Of a stretch of DNA of 64,000 bases, positions 45,680 through 58,529 are shown in pieces. Source of the stretch: Balaenoptera acutorostrata (Eukaryota > Chordata > Mammalia > Artiodactyla > Balaenopteridae); contig NC_080073.1 in the NCBI RefSeq assembly GCF_949987535.1, forward strand, positions 94,775,344 to 94,839,343, read 5' to 3'. Position numbers and translations under genes: made by a program. Each line of letters begins with the position of its first letter. Position 1 is the stretch's first letter. The notes below the pieces were generated by a model. That model saw only the letters and a list, made by a program, of their open reading frames with translations. It was not told the origin of the DNA and searched no databases.

Positions 45680-47180
45680 AAAACATTTGTGTATAGGTTT
45701 TTGCATAAATACACATTTTCCTTTCTCTGGATAAATATCCAGGAGTGCAGTTGCTGGGTCATATGGTAGACCTGTGTTTAGTTTTTTAAGAAGCTGCCAA
45801 GCTGTTTTCCAGAGTACCATTTTACATTCCCACCAGCAATCGATGAGTGATCTAGTTTCTCTGCATCCTCGGCAGCATTTCCTGGAGTCACTGTCTTTTA
45901 CTTTATTCTGTTGGGTGTGTAGTGATCTCCCTGTGGTTTTAGTTTGCGTTTCCCTAAGGATGTCGAACATATATTCATGTGCTTATTTGCCATCGGTATG
46001 TCTTCTTCAGTGAAATGTCTGTTTATGAATTTTGGATTAGTCTTCTAATTGGGTTGATTTCTTTTTTTAAAGGGCCATTTATTTATTTTTGGCTGCGTTG
46101 GGTCTTCACTACTGCGAGTGGGCTTTGTCTAGTTGCGGCGAGTGGGGGCTACTCTTCATTGCGGTGGGCGGGCTTCTCATTGCCGTGGCTTCTGTTGTCA
46201 CGGAGCACGGGCTCTAGACGCGCGGGCTTCAGTAGTTGTGGTTCGTGGGCTCTAGAGTGCAGCCTCAGTAGTTGTGGTGCACGGCCTTAGTTGCTCCGCC
46301 GCATGTGGGATCTTCCCGGACCAGGCCTCTAACCCATGTTCCCTGCATTGGCAGGCAGATTCTAAACCACTTCGCCACCAGTGGGAAGCCCTGATGTTTT
46401 TTAACCATTGAAACTGTAGAGTTCTTTATATCGTTTAGATATAACTCCTTGTCAAAGATGTGGTTTGCAAATATTTTCTCCCAGTCTCTAGCTTGCCTTT
46501 TCATCCCCTTAACAGGGTCTTTCACTGACAAAAGTTTTTAATTTTGATGAAGTTCAATTTATTAATTTCTTTCTTGTATGAATCATGCTTTTGGTGTCAA
46601 GTCTAACACACTGCCTAGCCCTAGATCCTGAAGACTTTCTCTGATGCTGTTTATCTATAAGTTTTATAGTTTGATGTTTTACATTTAAGTCCACGATCCA
46701 TTTTGAGTTAATTTTTGTATAAGGTGTGAGACGTAGGTCAAGGTTCAATTTGTTTGTCCATGGATGTCCAATTGCTCCAGCACCATTTGTTGAAAAGGTA
46801 TTTCCCTTTTTTTGACTGATTATAGGCAGTACTGTATTTTTAATTTTGTATTTTTAACTCAGTGCTATGTTGAATATAAGTAATAAAATCAGAGATCCTT
46901 CTCTTGTTGCCAGTCTTAGGGAGAAATCAGTCTTTCAACATTAGGTATAATGTTAGCTGTAGCTTTTTGTAGCTTTTGGTACTGTCTTTGCTTTTGTTAT
47001 CCAGGTAAGACTTCTTTCATAACCATGAATTGGGAAGTGATCTTTCCTCTTCTCTTTTCTGGAAGAGATTGTGTAGGATTGGTCCTTTGGTCCTGAGATT
47101 CCCTTGCTAGTCTGCCTTCTTTACTCCACCTTTCAGAGTTTTCTTACCTTTGTCTTGTATATAACATCCAGGGGTTTCAG
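45680..47180 (-). mobile_element. Old L1M fragment split by a SINE
   Basis: Antisense ORF2 end: TTGCTGGGTCATATGGTAGA, TTTACATTCCCACCAGCAAT, then after the SINE TGCAAATATTTTCTCCCAGT, CATTTTGAGTTAATTTTTGT and CAGCACCATTTGTTGAAAAG. Highly diverged. The SINE occupies 46061-46391. Confidence 0.85.
46061..46391 (-). mobile_element. Older tRNA-derived SINE nested in L1
   Basis: Antisense: GGCTGCGTTGGGTCTTCACT, TAGACGCGCGGGCTTCAGTA, CGCCACCAGTGGGAAGCCC. It differs more from the other copies than they do among themselves and has an extra AGTAGTTGTGG repeat unit (46231 and 46268). Confidence 0.9.
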
Positions 47181-48226
47181 TCGCGTTAGCAGAAGGGATA
47201 GTGAAAAGTACTTCTCCATCTTCCCAGAAGAGGAGTTCAGTTTTCCCATATTTTAAATGAGAACGTTGGTCTATAATGTTCTCTCAAGATCTTTTAAGCT
47301 CAGTAAATTATGTTATTCATGATATATTAAATCCTCATTTGCTTTTTTTTCGTGTTTACTGGGGCCTTGTAATCATTATGCCATAAACATGTTTTCTAGT
47401 TCCAACTTTATATTGTACCTACTCACCGCCACATGCTTTCTGCTTGGATGGGGAGAAACAAAGCAAAGTTCTTGAGATGGTATCGCTGTTTCCTTCAATA
47501 AAAAGCCCAGCCTATTGTACATTTTATGAGATGGTGATTGCTTTGGGAGGAACCCCGCTTTAGAATGTGGAAGGTCCAGGAACTCCCAAATGAGGTGGAG
47601 AGTCAAAGAGCTGAGAACCCCTGGTAGAGGGTAAAATATCCTTCACCCAGAAGCACAGGCTTTATTCACTAAAGACATTTCTCATAACATTAAAATGCAA
47701 ATTCAAACACTGCCTGTAAAAACTGACACCAGCATATGTTTTCAGAATGCTTCATCTTTCCATTTGCAAGCTCACGTCCCATACAAGATGGTTTAGTCTG
47801 AAACCGGCTCCATTGGCATGTAGAGCAGTGTTAAACCTTGTTCAAATGTTAATGCAAGTGATTGCTGTTAATTTCCTGTTTACCCTAATACAAAAAATGT
47901 GAAACTCTATTCATTCAGCCAGCATTTATTCTCCTCCCAGATAGATCTCCCACCAGTCTCTCATTGCCTCCCTCCTTCTTCTCTTTACCCAGACTCATTC
48001 CTACAGAAATGCACTTCACTCTATTCATTTCTCCCATGCTTCCACTATCTTTGTTCAATTATTTACCAATGGGTTTAAAAAAAAATTAAAACAAATATCA
48101 TAAAATTTTATACTGATTATCGAACACCAACATTTAATCTTAGCAGAACAATAATTATTCTGTACTTCAATCTGTTTCTTAGTTGTATTTTTATAGGGAT
48201 GATTTTTTTCAATACAGTAGTCTAAC
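47181..48226. other. Unique sequence, nothing recognised
   Basis: No repeat or exon recognised. Confidence 0.5.
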
Positions 48227-48300
48227 TTTAAAAATTGAGATATAATTCATATACCATAAAAATCACCATTTTAAAGTGTACAATTCAATGGTTTTTAGGA
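48227..48300 (-). mobile_element. Short old L1M tail
   Basis: AATTGAGATATAATTCATAT and AAAGTGTACAATTCAATGGT are antisense landmarks of an old L1 3' end. Confidence 0.7.
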
Positions 48301-49025
48301 TATTCACAGGTTGTATGAGGTCCATGAAGGTACTGAGGGAGTTGGTGAATGAAGAGTGTGCAGGGTGGAGTTTGAGGGAGTGGGCAACCATGTGATGTCC
48401 TGAAGGATACAGAAATAAAGGAGAGTGTGTAGAGGTGATAATGAAAGTCCTGGGAGGGTGTGATCCCTCCATACCAAGATGGAAATGCAGAAGAGCAGAA
48501 GGTCCCAGCAGGTGGAAGAAGTCAGTCAAGGAGTCCTTAGCCTAATAGAGTTTAAATCAAACTGGGGAGCAAAGTGCGTTCATGCACAAAGCAACTGGGG
48601 ACCCTTTCCATGTAACTGTGCTGGTGAATCTCGGGGTAGGGACAGAGCCCATCACTCCTCTGTGGGTAAAGTTTGCCTCAGGTCTACTCACAGTTGGCAC
48701 AGTCATGGCCTCTTCTCCTCGGAGCCATTGGTCATACTATCTTTCCATCCTAAATGCCACCCCTAGAACCTCCCATTTTTCATTGCCCACCTCATGTCCT
48801 CTATGAAATATTCCCCAGTGATCCTGCCCGCAGTGAGTCTTCTCTTACTGCATTATTAAGGAAATTTCACCATTCGGAAGTCATCATATATTTGCCAGTA
48901 GCCTAATCACCAGCTGCCAGATAATCTTGGTCTTGCAGCCTAATTCATAACCCTGCCTCATCTGTAACTGACAGCAGCTTTCATTATCAATATTTCTTTC
49001 CAAGTGATCATTTAAAGGATCATCA
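48301..49025. other. Unique sequence, nothing recognised
   Basis: No feature recognised. Confidence 0.5.
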
Positions 49026-49030
49026 CCAGG

Positions 49031-49441
49031 TGTAACCGTCTGCTAAGGCTGCTAAAACCAAACACTATAAACTGAGTGGCTTAAACAACAGATACCTATT
49101 TTCTCACAATTCTGGAGGCTGAATGTCCCAGATCAAGGTGCTGTCAGGGTTGGTTTTTCGTGAGGTCTCTTTCTGTCTTGCAGATGGCCACCTTCTTGCC
49201 ATGTCCTCACATGGCCTTTCTTCTGTGAGTGTGCAGGGAGAGAGAGAGAGAGAGGAGAGAGATCTCTGGTATCTCTTCCTCTTCTTATAAGACATCAGTC
49301 CAATCAGGTTAGGATCTCATCTTTATGACCTCATTTAAACTTAACTGCCTCCTTAAAAGCCCTATCTCCAAATACTATCACATTGGGACTTAGGGTTTCA
49401 ACATATGCATTTGGGGGGGGGACACAATTCAGTCCATACCA
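49031..49441 (-). mobile_element. MaLR-type solo LTR with 5-bp duplication
   Basis: TG...CA ends and a perfect pentamer CCAGG on both sides (49026-49030 and 49442-49446). Antisense landmarks: TTTTCTCACAATTCTGGAGG, TCTCCAAATACTATCACATT and CACAATTCAGTCCATACCA. A GA microsatellite lies at 49239-49257. Confidence 0.88.
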
Positions 49442-49691
49442 CCAGGAAAAGACTGGGGATCCCTGCCATAGAAAAAAAAAGATCTAGAACATATACTTGA
49501 CTTCTGTATTTCCATGGACTTAAGGAAGGTAAAAAGTTGTCACAAGGGAATAATTACATGTACACACACACACATAGAATAGGTCATCTTCAAACATTTT
49601 TCACATATACCATAGTAATTTTGATAGTAATAGTAATGCTATACAATAGCAATGCTATACAATAGTAATAGTAATGCTATCCAATTCCTTG

Positions 49692-49896
49692 CATTTTTTA
49701 AATATTTATTTAATTAATTCATTTGTTTATTTGGTTGTGCCAGGTCTTAGTTGTGGCCGGCAGGCTCATTAGTTGCAGCTCGCTGGCTCCTTAGCTGTGG
49801 CATGCATGTGGGATCTAGTTCCCTGACCAGGGATCGAACCCAGACCCCCTGCATTGGGAGTGTGGAGTCTCAACCACTGTGCCACCAGGGAAGTCC
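49692..49896 (-). mobile_element. Short tRNA-derived SINE, older type
   Basis: Antisense: GTTGTGCCAGGTCTTAGTTG, CCCTGACCAGGGATCGAACC, TGTGCCACCAGGGAAGTCC. Flanked by CCAATTCCTTG (49681-49691 and 49897-49907). Confidence 0.9.
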
Positions 49897-49979
49897 CCAA
49901 TTCCTTGTATTTTTAAGACTGTCACCTAAAAGGTTTTATCATAAGTTTTAAGTTATTGCAAGAGATTAAATGTCTGGTT

Positions 49980-50520
49980 TGAGGTATGGCAAATATTGAA
50001 ATTTTAAAATAAAACTGTGAACATTACTCATTTAATCATCACCGTTTAAAAAATACAAGTTCTTTTTTTAATGAACATAAATTTTAAATTTCTCCTTTTT
50101 CTCCTTGAACTTGTATCTCAATTCCACTTCCCCACAGAATTATATCCTGTTGTAATAATACATTTTATACTTCAGAGTCATTTACTGATCACCCTATCAT
50201 ATTTTTCTTCAACAAAAAGAATAAAATTAGTTTTTAAAAAATTCCTGTGACTAAAGGTTAAAGTGTTAAACATTAATCTGGATTGAGTTAGTATTAATTT
50301 ATTATTCCTACACAATTGATCAAAACAACCTATATATTTCGTATACTTTGAAAAGGATAACTACATGTAAAAAGTAAACTTTTATTGGAAATTCATCTAT
50401 TAATGAGATGTGTGTTTCCTCCATTGAGTTCATATATCTACGAATGAATATTACTTCTAGAGCTCTCAGACACAAACATTAATTCGATTCCTATTCTTGC
50501 TTTTATAACTAAGTGTAAAC
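49980..50520 (+). repeat. Unnamed sequence related to 31.1-33.1 kb
   Basis: Collinear blocks match the region around 31100-33150: CTTTTTCTCCTTGAACT against CTTTTTGTCCTTGAATT; CACAATTGATCAAAACAAC in both; CTTTTATTGG-AAATTCATCT against CTTTTTATTAAAACTATCCG; ATTCGATTCCTATTCTTGC against ATTCCATTCCTATTATTGT. The other copy is split by a SINE and an L1. Confidence 0.65.
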
Positions 50521-50704
50521 ACTGAACAACTAGCTCATATAAATCGTTGGATGAGAATTGGTATACTTTTGTTCTTGCAAATCACTCAGTTCTTTGAACT
50601 CAGAATTGCATGCTAAGAATCACATGATGATCCCTGGCCCTGCCCCTCCTCCTCTCCTCCTTTCTCTCTCCCTCCACCACCCCCTCTCTCTTTCTCATAT
50701 GCCG

Positions 50705-50880
50705 GGTTCTCTCCAAAGCATGTTACATGAATTATTTTATGTAGTCTCCTAGCAACTCTATAAAGTATGGCCTTTTATTATTCCCATTTTACAAATGAGG
50801 AAATTGAGGAGGAGATTGACTCTCCAAGTCACAAGTTTAATAGATGGTAGAGCATGAATTCAAAGCCAGGCAGAGCCTGC
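50705..50880 (-). repeat. MIR SINE
   Basis: TTATTCCCATTTTACAAATG, GAGGAAATTGAGGAG, CAAGTCACAAGTTTAATAGA and ATGAATTCAAAGCCAGGCAG: antisense MIR. Confidence 0.85.
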
Positions 50881-52480
50881 ACCCAGAGCCTGCACCCCTA
50901 GCCACGACTCGTCACAGTAGGTGGTGCAAGAAAGTCCAATTCTGTCCCAGTACTTGGAGCACATATTTATCGGCCAGTTCTCTAATGAGAGCGAAAACCC
51001 CAGAAATAGGAACATTCCATAAACATTGTTTAAAAGTTCATTCAATGCATCTTCAGTCTCCTGGAGATCTGCTACCCAGCAGCTCCTGAACAAAAGACCC
51101 AGCTGCCTGGTTGGTGATCTTTAGAAAGCTAGCTGGAGGAATTGCCACGATGTAAGGTCCTTTCACAGTATTTTCAGGGATTGTCAGGCAGTGTTTTTCA
51201 CCCTTTCCATCCCAGCAAAGTACATACTGGCTCTGACTCTCCGTCCTGGACAGCCTCATATGTCCTATATCCAGGGTTTCAAATACCCAAAGAGTTGGTC
51301 TAACTCAGCCTCATCGCCCCCTGCTGAGGTCTGGTCTATAGGCTTCAATTTCTATGCCAGGCACCACTGAAATGCTGTTTGGTTAAGTCAACCCTGTGTT
51401 AGGATCTCAAGGTACTGGATGGGGGTCAGCAGCATATTTCTCTGTTTATTTTCTTCAGATTCTAGCAGTTATATCACGGGCAGTGTTGATGTGCTGGGGC
51501 TGCCGTTGCCTACTATTCAAGAAAATGAGGATTGGAGCTGTTGGCAGAGGTCCTGTGGGCATTAAGGAGGGAGGGGGGTGAAGGGTGTGGTTGGAGTCAT
51601 GTTTGGAAGTAAGAGGAGCCAATGGAAAAGCTTCGGTCTTGACTGTGCCCGACTGGCCAATGAAATGATCCCGTTTGGGTAACTGGCTGTGCAGGCCTGG
51701 AGTCTGGCTAGCAACAGCCCTGTACATCTGGCCACACTTTGGTCTGTCTGTGGCAGCTGATTTCGGGCTTCACGGCTATTAATCAGAGTCAGGAGTAATG
51801 TCTTTCATTCTGAGACGTCTAAACCCCCAACCACAGGCCTGTGTTCCTCCAGGGCAGAGGGCAAACGCAATTACATCTGTGACCAATTTACACAGCTGGG
51901 AGCTCAGCCTCCTGACAGAAACATTTATTTGAGATTCAAGTCTCCAGGGAGCTGGGGAGCCAGACAGGAAGTGAGGTCCCTCAAGCTTTTGTTGCTTGCT
52001 AGTCTGAGCCTTGAAAACAAAACACAACAACAGAAAATGTCAACTTTGGCTTTTATAAGCTAAAAATGAGACCACCCTCTCTACAAACCAGGAGGATTTT
52101 CAAGGCATAGAGGAGAATAAGAATATTCAAATATGACCTGGCTGCCACTGAGCAAAGAAGACTCATCCACACCAGTGTGGGCAGGTCTCATCGAATCCAT
52201 TGAAGGGCCAAATAGAACAAAAAGGCAAAGGAAGGACACATTTTATGTCTCTCTCTTCTTGAACTAAGATATACATCCTCTCCTGCCCTTGGACATCAGA
52301 GCTCCTGGTTCTCAAGCCTTCAGACTCTGGGACTTATGCCAGTGGCCCCCTTGTTCTCAGGCCTTTGGCCCCAGGCTGAATTAACTATCAGCTTTCCTCA
52401 TTCTCCAGTCTGCAGATGGCAGATTGTAGGACTTTTTGGCCTCCATAACCATGTGAACAAATTCCTATAACAAATTTCAT
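50881..52480. other. Unique sequence, nothing recognised
   Basis: Apart from a CTCF-like motif at 51314-51327, nothing recognised. Open frames here are short. Confidence 0.5.
51314..51327 (-). promoter_or_regulatory. CTCF-like motif
   Basis: On the minus strand TCAGCAGGGGGCGA matches 12 of 14 positions of the CTCF core consensus. Orientation is opposite to the motif at 44313, so the two face each other. Confidence 0.4.
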
Positions 52481-52481
52481 C

Positions 52482-52541
52482 ATATATATATATATATTTA
52501 TATATGTGTGTGTGTATATATATATATACATATATATATAT

Positions 52542-52594
<53 letters not shown>

Positions 52595-52598
52595 GAAC
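52482..52598. repeat. TA-rich microsatellite
   Basis: TA repeats with interspersed TGTG and TACA units. Several short reading frames of alternating Tyr and Ile here are products of the repeat. Confidence 0.95.
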
Positions 52599-52639
52599 AA
52601 TATATATATATCCCATTGGTTCTGTTCTCTTTAGAACAT

Positions 52640-54235
52640 TTACTAATACATCTACCAATGGACATTTGGGTTGTTTTCACTTTTAACTATTATGAACAAT
52701 GTTGCTTTGAATATTAGTGTATAAATGTTTATGTGGACATACATTTTCGTTTTCATTTCTCTTGGGGGTATATGTGGGAGTGGAGCTGCTGGGTCATATG
52801 ATAACTCTGTTTAACCGTTTGAGGAACTAACAGTTTCTCAAAGCAGTCGTACTATTTTATGTTCCAACCAGTAATATATGAGGTTCCAATTTTCTCTACA
52901 TTCTTGCCAACACTTGTTATTTTCTGTTTTTTTTTTAATTACAGCCATCTTAGTGGGTGTTAATTGTTATCTAACTATAGTTTTGATTTGCATTTCCTGA
53001 TTGCAAATTATGTAGAGCATCATCTGCTTGTTGGCCATTTACATATCTTCTTTGAAGAAATGTCTATTCAGATATTTTGTCCATTTTTTAAATGGGTTGT
53101 CTTTTTGTTGTTGAGTTGCAATAGTTCTTTATATATTATAGATATGAGTCCCTTATCATATATACGATTTATAAAAAATTTTCTCTCATTCTGTGGGTTT
53201 GTTTTCACTTTCTTGATGATATCCTCTGGAACACAAAAGTTTCAAAATTTAATTATGCCCAGTTTATCTCTTCTTTATTTGCTTATGCTTTTAGTATCAT
53301 ATCCAAGAAACCACTGCCTACCCCAAGGTCACAAAAATTTACACCTATGTTTTCCTCTAAGAGTTTTAGTTTTAGCTATTGCATAGGTTTTGATCCATTC
53401 TGATTTGTATATGGTGTTTGATAGGGTCCAAATTCTTGTTTTAAATTTATTTTTGCACGTCTATCCATTGTCCCAGCACCATATGTTGAAAGACTATTCT
53501 TTCCCCATTTAAAGGTCTTGGCATCTTGGTTGAAAGGCAATTGACTCTAAATGTGAGAGTTTATTTCTGGACTCTCAAATCTATTTTATTGATCTATATG
53601 TCTGTCCTTATGCCAGTACCACACTGTTTTGATTACTGTAGCTTTGTAATAAGTGTTGAAGTTGGGAAGTATGACTCCTCCAACTTTGTTCTTTTTTTCA
53701 AGATTATTTTGGTTGTTCTGGATCCCTTCAAATTCAATTTCAATATGAATTTGGGGTTAACTTGTGAATTTCTGAAAAGAAGTCAGCTGGGATTTTGATA
53801 GAGGTTGCACTGAATCTATAGATCAGTTTGGGTAGTATGGCCATCTTAATAATACTAAAGCTTTTGATCCCTGAACCTGTGGTATCTTTCCACATTTTTA
53901 GGTCTTATTTAATTTGTTTCAACAATGTGTGTAGTTTTCAGAGTGTAGTGGCTCTAACCTTTTTGGGGGGTTAAATTTATTCTTAAGTATTTTATTACTT
54001 TAATGCTATTATAAGTGAAATTTGTTCTTAATTTCATTTTTGGTTTGCTCATTGCTCCTGCATAGAAATACAATTGATTTTTGCATAACCTTGATGAACT
54101 CATTTATTAATCCTAATGGTTCTTTAGTGGATTCCTCAGGATTTTCTATAACCAAGATTAAGTCATCTGAAAATATAGTTTTTCTTCCTCTCTAACCTGG
54201 ATTCCTTTATTTCATTCTTGCCTAATTGCCCTGGC
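52640..54235 (-). mobile_element. Old L1M ORF2 fragment (1.6 kb)
   Basis: Antisense ORF2: TGCTGGGTCATATGATAACT, CAGCACCATATGTTGAAAGA, TTGATTACTGTAGCTTTGTA, GGATTTTCTATAACCAAGAT. Many frame breaks and substitutions mark it as old. Confidence 0.88.
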
Positions 54236-55800
54236 TAAGGCCTTTTGTATCTCAGCTGTCTAAGGAGCTGAATTTCTGTTATCAGTCATCACAGAAGGAC
54301 GACATCACAGAAGTGCTCCAGCTCCTTCAGCCAGGCAGCTAATGCTTAATATTCAACCTACCCCCAAATCGAGAGATACATGCTCCCCAGGGTATATTTC
54401 AATAGAGCAAAACAAGTCTCTGGCACTAATCAGGCATGTGCTTGCTCAGTTTACTACAGTGTTCCCAGGTAGGGAGTTGGGACAACAGGAAAGAAAGAGA
54501 AGAGGAACAGCTTTGGATGTAGAACCCTTTCTGTGAGGGCTAACACCCTTAGGGCTGCAGCCAGAGAGGGAAATGGAGGAGCTCGCAGAGGAAGAGATTG
54601 GGGCTCACGCAGACAGAACTGCAGCCATGACCTGGACAAACCTCTCGGCTCCTGCCTGCCATCCGCACTGCCCACTGCAGGTCTAAACAGAAAAGAAAAT
54701 CACTGCTTTTTCAGGCTACTAACCAAGTAAGCTCTTTTCTTCTCAGACTTGGAGTCAACAAATTCTGTAGGCCATCCTAATTAATGAGGAAAGCTCCAAG
54801 TCAGGCATGTTTTTCTAATGTTTTCAAGCATTCTGTGCTTCTAGCACTTCCCTGATTGGCTGGGCTCTGGAAGGTATCCAAAGAGACTTCTGAGATTGTA
54901 CATACTTGGGGCGGCTGTTTGCTGTGAGGTGGAAACAGACCCTTCTCCCTCACTGGAGGTAACATCACGGCCCCCGTGACTTCAGCAACAAGACGAAATA
55001 AACGTCTTGGTTTGCGGGCAAACTGTGCAGAGCAGGCTTTGTGGGGCAGCCCTGCAAAGGTGGAAGAGCTATTCAAAGGTTGCCAGAGCCCGAGAATAAA
55101 CTGGCTTTGATGAGGCTTATGGACACAATCCAGTTTTTAGCAAAATCCATGCCCAACCTCCTTGAAGTGCCCCATTGAGAAAACGGCTTGAAAATAGGTT
55201 GAATGACATGGGGAGCAACATCGGTAGAATAGATTTAATGAGCCAAAAAATGTGGTTTCAAATGCCCCTCTGAGTGCCACTGCCTGGCTTTGCCAGCAGA
55301 TGTAAAAATCTGTGTACTGGGGAAAACTCAGAGAGACACAAAGCAGTGCTTATGCAAACTCTAAGCCAGTCAGCTACATTCATGTTCAAGTCCAGAAAAT
55401 TTACTCATGTGTAGAAAGATATGTCTGAGCTGAAGGGGAATTGTTTATGGTCCTGACTGCACGGTAGGGTTGGGGGCAGGGTGTGTGCAGAAGGAAATCT
55501 CTCGGATCTCCTCCAGAGAGTTTTTGGCTGTGCTTTGCCTTTGGCTCCCAGAAAGCGGGGAGGAGGTTGTTTACTGTACAGTCAGATCCTGATTATTCAG
55601 GGGCTGATTATCCATTTCATGGATTCACTGGCCTTGGGCCTCTCCTCCTTTTTAAGGGTTTCCTGACTTTTGGGGATGCTGTTACTCAGCTGATGCCAAA
55701 TAGTAGAAAGAATGGAAAGAGACTAAAAATATTTTTACCGTATATGAGCAATTCCTATAAAGGATTTGATCATGAAAAGGGAGCAAACTGTGTCATTAAA
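54236..55800. other. Unique sequence, nothing recognised
   Basis: No repeat, exon or RNA gene recognised. Confidence 0.5.
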
Positions 55801-55810
55801 ACAGAATCTG

Positions 55811-56087
55811 GGGCTTCCCTGGTGGCTCAGTGGTTGAGAATCTGCCTGCAAAAGCAGGGGACACGGGTTCGAGCCCTGGTCTGGGAAGATCCCACATGCT
55901 GCGGAGCAACTAGGCCCGTGAGCCACAGCTACTGAGCCTGCGCGTCTGGAGTTTGTGCTCTGCAACAAGAGAGGCCCGCGCACCGCGATGAAGAGTGGCC
56001 CCCGCTCACTGCAACTAGAGAAAGCCCTTGCACAGAAATGAAGACCCAACACAGTCAAAAATAAATATAAATTAAAAAAAAAAAAAA
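55811..56087 (+). mobile_element. CHR-type SINE
   Basis: GGGCTTCCCTGGTGGCTCAG through ACAGTCAAAAATAAATATAA and an A-tail. AGAATCTG flanks both ends. It lacks about 20 bp in the middle compared with the other copies (the segment after AACAAGAGAGGC). Confidence 0.94.
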
Positions 56088-56096
56088 AGAATCTGG

Positions 56097-58529
56097 GGCT
56101 TGTTGGGGGGATTTCTTTCTCTGCTCTCTGTATGTGGTGTCTTGAGCCCCTACTGCTGTTGGGACTCCGTAGCAGATTTGCTGGGGAAAGCTCTGGAAGG
56201 CAATGCTCATGAAGTGAAGATGAGGAGAGAGAGCAGCCAGCTGGGCTCACAGTAAGGAATGTTGACTGCAGAGAGTCAAGCAAGGCAATGGACCCTGAAG
56301 AAACATTTGGGCTCTGACTACACTTGGTCTACAGCTGCTTATGTGTCATCAGTAGGATTCAAGCTCCATCAAGCTCCTAGACACCAAATGATCAGACACT
56401 TGGTGATGATGACTTGAGGGGGGTCAGTAGCAAATGCCCAGAGGCCAGAAGCAAAAGTACAGATCTGTGAGGACATCTGGTGAAGCCAAACCCCAAGAAA
56501 GTCATGGAAATGGATAATGAAGATATTCATTTCCACAGGAGAAGTTGCATTAACCATTGGGAAGGAAAGTGGGATGACCTTTCATAAAATTAATGACAGA
56601 AGAATCATATGACTTAAAAAATATCTTCCTTTAATAAAGATTTCTTAGAAGGAACTAACTCTTTTATGTTAATATACTGAAGGCTAAGAACTGATTAATG
56701 TCATTACTTTGAATTGTAATCTCTTCATTAACCTCTCTCACTTTCCTTTATTAGTGACCATTTATATTTTTTAATTTATATGATACATTTAATAAAATGA
56801 TTGCAATTATACTTTAAATTTGTAATTAGGATTTTTAAATAATTTACATAGAGCTTTTCAAAGAGTTCTTCCCTGCTCCGTCACTCTTGTCCTTTCCTCT
56901 AATCTCACCACTTAATTCAAAATGAAAGTTTTTATTGCAATTGAAACAGAACAGGAATTATATTTCAGTCTTAAGTCTTTAACCTTGCTCTTGATTTTTT
57001 TCCTGTTGTTATCAAGTTTAAGAACATTCAGGGCTTTGGGTTCAAATATCTATTATTTTTACTGGTGAGGTTGACAGAAGCTCCCACCAAAGACAAGGTG
57101 TGTTATAAACTAGAAAAACAGATCCTAAAAGCTTTCTCCACCCCTCACTGCTAGGATGTTGCAGGAAAAAACTAGTTTGACAAGAATAATAGTCCTTAAA
57201 CTTCTTTAGTCCCAGTTGACTTTGAGATTCTAATAAAATTTATGGATTTTCTTCCCAGAAAAGTCCACATGAACACAAAAACACGGATTCCTTAAAGCTA
57301 TTCTACTCTGGTTAGAGTCTCCTGAAGCAAAACTGTGGTTCTACAGCTGCATCCATGGGAGATGAGCTTTAAGGAGGATTTAGAAACTTTTTCTTTATAA
57401 TGAACATAAAGAAATGAAGGATTGCCAAAAAATTAGGAAAGGAATGCAGTGGGGGAACTCAAAGGAAACAGAGGTGTAAAAAATGAAAATAAGTAAACTC
57501 ATACAAAAAATGCAAAGAGAAGATTATGGGAAACCTCTTGTGGTAACACTACATGGGAGTTTATTCTGTCTTAATCTCAGCGGCACCCAGGGAAGGGAGG
57601 ACCCCAGAGTAAAATGATCTGCAAAATTGCTTTTCGGAAGCAATGCAACGATGCTGACAACAACTTGAAACAAGCATGTGAGAGGACGGCTGGGAGGAGA
57701 AAGTCTGAATTCAAAAGACCCCAGCAGGAGATGCCCTGTGACAGAATCCGACTTGACAGGCAGAGGCATGTACTTCTGCTGTCATCTCAAAACAGAAATC
57801 TCAGGCGACATATTTAGTATGCTCTTGAGAATCCACCATGTGTCAAAGGAAGAGCAGGCATATGGTCAAGCCACAAGGGAAAACCTGCCCTGAGTGGTGG
57901 AGATGACTCAGACCTTCGTTCCTATTCCTAATAAAAGAAGGCAGCTCTCTCCTGCTATGGGATGGCTTGGTTAACTACAAGTTGATTGAAGATGCATCGG
58001 GAGTGCCGACTGTCTTTAGACAAACTGTACCACAGAGCTAGCCACTGGTCTAGTATTAACCTATATTTAAGGGGTTTGGCAAAAACATGTCTAATCAAGC
58101 AGTTTGAAACTGATGGGTTTGTGTTGAGGAGTCTGTTACTGGATGCTTCCTAAAATAGCAGCAAATAAATCAAGAGCTCCTAAGAGTTATGCTTTGCTCT
58201 AAGTACAGTGTGTTGCTGTAGTGGTAGAGATAAAATTCACAGAAACATTGTTATGAGTTTTCAATGACAGCATTATTTCACATTTCTATGCAACTGATAT
58301 TGTCTTGATCAGGAATAGAAAATGCTGTGTGGAGATTATTCAGAAAGTCTGGTCAGAAATCTGGCCAAAATAGCCTTATAGATTTATTCCCTGAGACCTC
58401 CCTTCGCCCCCAAACACATAGCAATAATATATAAAATAGGCAAACAGTAAAGGATATGTAAATATAAAAACAAAATTAGAAAGACATTGTGCGTCATTAC
58501 TGTTAGCTACTGTTAACAATCTCTGAAAT
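56097..58529. other. 2.4 kb of unique sequence, nothing recognised
   Basis: AT-rich in part; no exon, repeat or RNA gene recognised. Confidence 0.5.

Noticed and set aside
52388..52717. Tyr-Ile repeat frames on both strands
   Set aside because: They are translations of a TA microsatellite.
54453..54730. Possible exon or LTR in a moderately GC-rich stretch
   Set aside because: Short frames on both strands without convincing splice borders or known protein similarity.
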